A stretch of DNA of 64,000 bases. Origin: Bryopsis sp. KO-2023. Taxonomy: Eukaryota > Chlorophyta > Ulvophyceae > Bryopsidales > Bryopsidaceae. The notes under the pieces were generated by a model. That model had not been told where the DNA came from and did no database searches. It saw nothing but the letters and a program-made list of their open reading frames with translations. Below, one piece after another: positions 62,041 to 64,000 of the stretch (position 1 is its first letter; each line of letters begins with the position of its first letter). The DNA lies in assembly GCA_030272585.1 (NCBI GenBank), contig BSYQ01000012.1:2604001-2668000 (forward strand). The letters run 5' to 3'. The position numbers and the translations under genes were made by a program.

Positions 62041-62636
62041 GGCTGGCTTGGAGCGTGGGTGGAATTCTCACCTTGCTTTATGCCAAGCTGGTTTTACTCC
62101 ACAAACAAGGATTCATAGGAAATAAACAGGGAATGTTCGCAATCAATATCAAAGGCCGGACGAACCTGAGTAGACCCCCCAGGAGCTCTGAGTGGGTGGG
62201 TGGGAGGGTGGCTACTGTTTTTTCATTCCTTGTTTTATGTGGTGCTGATATTTATAGGCAATGTCGTACTGCCCTTGCCTGTTTTTTTGTACTCACTCTC
62301 AATCACACGAGCTTTACTTGTCTGTCTTTCAAATCTCCACCTCTATTCCTTTTCCAGTTTCGTTTGTGCAGGGGCAAAACTGATTTTCTGTACTCGAATT
62401 CATGTTCAAAAGTTTGACTGAGCTCAATCCTTGTGCATTCTATTAATAATTCTGTTTTGAAAAAAAAGGACTGCTATACATCATTGAGCTGGCTTGGTTA
62501 ATGGTGCACCTAAACCTGCCTCCCTAGTCTATACAGTACTACCCCAGTTGCAAAAAATAATGACCAGATGATAAAAAAAATCACTGAAAATCCACCACCG
62601 CTTCACTGGGTCGAGAAATTCAAGCCTGTAAGGAAA
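62041..62636. other. Intergenic between convergent genes
   Basis: Nothing supportable. T/G-rich 3' flank of the F-box gene followed by the 3' flank of the ankyrin gene. Confidence 0.6.
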
Positions 62637-63904
62637 CTAGCAAAAAAGGTTGCGAATTTCATCGGGATTGCTTTTGCACAGGTCAATATTGCACAGATGT
62701 TCATTGAACATCAAGCTGAAGCACCCACACGCCGCATCTTTGGGACGTAGACCATCCGCATCGGCAAGCGTTTCGTTTGCTCCTCTGCTGAGCAGTGCTT
62801 CGATGTTCTTCTCATTGCCGAAAAAGGACGCAAACCATAGAGGCGTGGCTGGGTCTTCTGCATCGACATCAGCGCCAGCATCAATCAGCGTCAAAAGAAC
62901 CGCAGCATTCTCTTTCGCAAGCGCACTGATCTGAAGCACTGTGAGGCCACGATTATTTGTTGCTCCGATGTCCGCCCCTCTCGCGATCAATTCCTTCACA
63001 ACAGCCAAATGTGCATTCTCTGACGCAATAATAAGCGGAGTCACAGCTGGGGAGAAGCGAGAATTGAGGCGAGTCTCGATGTCTGCTCCTTCGTCGAGCA
63101 AGAACTTCACAGCATTCAAGTGGCCTTCCTGTGCTGCCAAGTACAGAGCAGCCGCCCCACTCCTGCTCTTCTCCTCAATGTCCGCTCCTTGATCCAGCAA
63201 CCCTCGCAAAGCATCAACGTTTCCATAATATGATGCTTCGTGGATTTCGTTGAAACCGGGATTGTTGCCGAGGAGGGGACTTAGGATAGCGAGAAACTTA
63301 GCGTCTCTGCGTTTGCGGTTACTTGATTCAATCTCTACGCCACTTCCGACTTCGGGACTGTTCCTCGCGTTTCGGGTTTCTTCCATTTCTATAGTCAGAC
63401 ACGTGACTTTTCTTGGTACCGCGACCTCGCCCTCAGTGGGATCGTTCTCCTGTCCAACACAGTCACAATTGTTTTATTCAAAAATCAAGGATCGTTTCGC
63501 GTCTGGAAGAGATGTTGGGATGTGGACGGAGTGGAAAATAGCACTCACCGCGACAAGCTTATCTCTATCTTGCAGCAGTCTCCTGACAGCGCGGTGCGAG
63601 CCAAACGAGCGGCCGCTCGTGTGGCTACTCGTCATACCCTGCAAGGAAATGCTGGATGTTAGGCGGTGCACTCAAAACCTTAGCGACTTGTTGGCTGGAC
63701 TCTCGAATCGTATCGATCCAACCTCCGATACCTTAGACTCCAACGCAGCCTCCGGAGCCCCTGAAACAAGAGTAAGTATCAGCTTAGCGAGCGCTAGCAG
63801 TCGGAGCTTTTGCGAGATGTATTATAATTTGTATTCTTACATCCTGTCGCCAAGAATGCGGGATTCGACGCCGCAAAACAAAGAAGCAAAAACAGGACGA
63901 CCAT
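62637..63904 (-). CDS. Ankyrin-repeat protein with N-terminal signal peptide
   Basis: Exons 63904-63841, 63760-63732, 63638-63549, 63449-62637, in phase, about 331 residues. The first exon encodes a short hydrophobic leader (MVVLFLLLCFAASNPAFLAT), suggesting entry to the secretory pathway. The last exon holds five or more ankyrin repeats, for example EIHEASYYGNVDALRGLLDQ, ALYLAAQEGHLNAVKFLLDE, PLIIASENAHLAVVKELIAR, LWFASFFGNEKNIEALLSRG. The repeats are complete (GADI linkers). If the leader exon is not used, translation could begin at the internal ATG 63386, giving a cytosolic 249-residue ankyrin protein. Ankyrin repeats bind partner proteins; no specific role can be read. Confidence 0.82.
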
Positions 63905-64000
63905 CCTTGGGACGTTTCTGTCGACAGGCAAGTTTGCGCCTTTCAAAGAACGTCTTCCGGAAGGAATATTAGCAAGAATTTCCATCAAAACAGGAAAGAG

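Overview
The window is nuclear DNA from a eukaryote with many introns. Exons are GC-balanced. Introns are AT-rich with long T and G homopolymer runs, mostly GT-AG, with at least two apparent GC-AG introns and some TACTAAC-like branch sites. A well-conserved KATNIP (katanin-interacting, ciliary) gene suggests a flagellated lineage. Together with a secreted alpha-carbonic anhydrase this fits a flagellate protist or alga, but I cannot fix the taxon. Gene models were built by hand from splice sites and reading-frame phase. For most multi-exon genes every proposed junction keeps frame.

Layout. (1) 327-4080 (+): 3' part of a CstF-77/Rna14 gene. (2) 7.7-18.3 kb (+): two tandem paralogues of an unrecognised family with a C-terminal ZZ zinc finger. 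Between them lie a tRNA-Thr(CGT) and an unrecognised acidic-tailed protein; a weak secreted-peptide candidate lies at 7.07-7.42 kb. (3) 19.46-27.87 kb (-): a 19-exon KATNIP gene, with a tRNA-Thr(TGT) on the opposite strand inside one intron. (4) 29.93-31.82 kb (-): an unrecognised seven-exon gene. (5) 34.05-36.13 kb (-): a secreted or membrane-anchored alpha-carbonic anhydrase with altered active-site residues. (6) 36.1-39.1 kb: gene-poor DNA with relics of a Dbp5-like exon and an LRR. (7) 39.10-46.67 kb: a 7.6-kb hAT-superfamily transposon. It carries an intact transposase gene, a convergent second gene of unknown function, GATCGG-rich subterminal arrays and a nested 1.13-kb non-autonomous element with a perfect 8-bp target duplication. 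(8) 46.7-50.3 kb: no convincing gene. (9) 50.33-56.07 kb (-): complete DBP5/DDX19 mRNA-export helicase, divergent from a TPR gene at 56.30 kb (+). (10) 56.3-62.0 kb (+): TPR protein, CS/NudC-like protein only 9 nt downstream, an unclear ORF, then a single-exon F-box/WD40 protein. (11) 62.64-63.90 kb (-): an ankyrin-repeat protein with a signal peptide.

The genes do not form one pathway. CstF-77 (mRNA 3' end formation) and Dbp5 (mRNA export) both act in mRNA maturation, but this is ordinary housekeeping content. The most unusual material is the two-gene hAT element with its nested foldback derivative, the duplicated ZZ family, and the carbonic anhydrase with substituted second-shell and proton-shuttle residues.
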